DNA from: Chitinophagaceae bacterium
GTDB lineage: Bacteria; Bacteroidota; Bacteroidia; Chitinophagales; Chitinophagaceae
DNA: 41,612 nt
Direction of reading: 5' to 3'
NCBI GenBank assembly: GCA_017882265.1
Contig: JADGPW010000206.1
Location: forward strand, 1-41,612
Below are positions 41,096-41,612 of the stretch, one piece after another. A program made the translations under genes and the position numbers. The notes beneath the pieces are model-generated. The model did not search any database and had not been told where the DNA came from. It was given only the letters and a program-made list of their open reading frames with translations. The first letter of the stretch is position 1. Each line of letters starts with the position of its first letter.

Positions 41096-41612
41096 ATGGC
41101 AAAATTTAAGAATGGGATCTTGGGTCCTTTTTCCGGAAAATGCGGTACCGTGATTGGCTCCAAATGGAAGGGCAAAGATGTAATGCGGGGTTTACCAAAA
41201 GCACGTACCAAACCATTCAGTATTAAACAGGAAGCGCAGCAGACGAGGTTCAAGCTGGCCATGAAATTTGCCAATACGATGAAGAAAATGTTGAACCTTA
41301 CCTACCGTGATTTTACCGATGAAATGCAGGGGACGAATGGAATTATATCCTATACATTGAAAAATGCAGTATATGGCGAACACCCCAACTTTTTTATTGA
41401 TTACTCCCATGTATTGGTAGCGCGAGGCGATCTTCCAAATGTAGATACAGCAGCGGCCAGTTCGCCGGAACCCGGAAAGATCCGGTTTAACTGGACCGAC
41501 AATAGCGGAAGAGGAATAGCAAAAGCAAAGGATACAGCGATCCTTATTGTTTATTGCGAAGAGCAGCAACGATCCGCCTATAAAGAACCGGGCGCATTGC
41601 GTAGTGATGGGA
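41096..41612 (+). CDS. DUF6266 family protein (3' truncated by window edge)
   Basis: An open frame of 172 codons running off the window end. It begins MAKFKNGILGPFSGKCGTVI, then GSKWKGKDVMRGLPKARTKP, the conserved start of DUF6266 proteins of Bacteroidota, followed by IKQEAQQTRFKLAMKFAN and FNWTDNSGRGIAKAKD. No signal peptide is seen. Function is unknown to me; genomes of this group often have several copies. The final part is missing. Confidence 0.85.
   Translation, partial: MAKFKNGILGPFSGKCGTVIGSKWKGKDVMRGLPKARTKPFSIKQEAQQTRFKLAMKFANTMKKMLNLTYRDFTDEMQGTNGIISYTLKNAVYGEHPNFFIDYSHVLVARGDLPNVDTAAASSPEPGKIRFNWTDNSGRGIAKAKDTAILIVYCEEQQRSAYKEPGALRSDG

Overview
The window looks like a chromosomal segment of a Bacteroidota bacterium, probably in or near the Chitinophagaceae. 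Evidence: DUF2480, DUF6266 and GxxExxY family proteins, a type IX secretion (T9SS) type B C-terminal sorting domain, a Bacteroidota-style integrase remnant, and several promoters fitting the phylum consensus TTTG-N17-19-TAnnTTTG. Gene starts mostly lack strong Shine-Dalgarno sequences. I could not run searches, so every family call rests on motifs and recall.

Layout. 1-3.3 kb: end of a CorA-type transporter, a DUF2480 protein and a membrane-anchored parvulin foldase. 3.5-3.97 kb: a gene-free, AT-rich region with three consensus DnaA boxes followed by TA-rich trinucleotide runs, which reads like a replication origin. 4-6.8 kb: nadA and a convergent GT39/ArnT-like glycosyltransferase. 6.9-8.9 kb: an arsenic cluster (arsR, arsM, arsC-like) with a probable ArsR operator. 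8.9-15.7 kb: minus-strand housekeeping genes (EamA transporter, aminotransferase, YjbR, RidA-like, PolB-like exonuclease, VOC protein, mannose-1-phosphate guanylyltransferase, KdsD). 16-18.7 kb: recQ and tRNA-Phe. 18.8-24.2 kb: a tail-fibre-like exported protein, an integrase fragment and a secreted GH3 glycosidase with a terminator in its leader. 24.2-28.3 kb: a zinc-ribbon protein, a short SSB, a small nuclease-like gene bracketed by inverted repeats, and a Pif1/RecD-like helicase. 28.4-29.9 kb: a T9SS type B cargo protein. 30.1-33.3 kb: a compact SET / ATP-grasp / ATP-grasp-SET cluster. 33.3-41.6 kb: mnmG with parS-like sites upstream, ybeY, feoA, nadD, a chromate transporter, an exported M20 amidohydrolase, a class A beta-lactamase-fold protein, and the start of a DUF6266 gene.

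Three things stand out. (1) The 30.1-33.3 kb cluster encodes two SET-domain proteins and two D-Ala-D-Ala-ligase-like ATP-grasp domains in three genes, with one ATP-grasp fused to a SET domain. This suggests a peptide-ligating and lysine-methylating system of unknown substrate. (2) A GxxExxY protein with a PD-(D/E)XK-like core fills a 521-bp unit with about 40-bp terminal inverted repeats. A gene-less palindrome of the same sequence family lies at 39.6 kb and related palindromes at 28.3, 36.7 and 38.1 kb, so this may be a repeat family with a protein-coding member. (3) The DnaA-box region at 3.5-4.0 kb and degenerate parS-like sites beside mnmG at 35.3 kb both hint that the window is origin-proximal.
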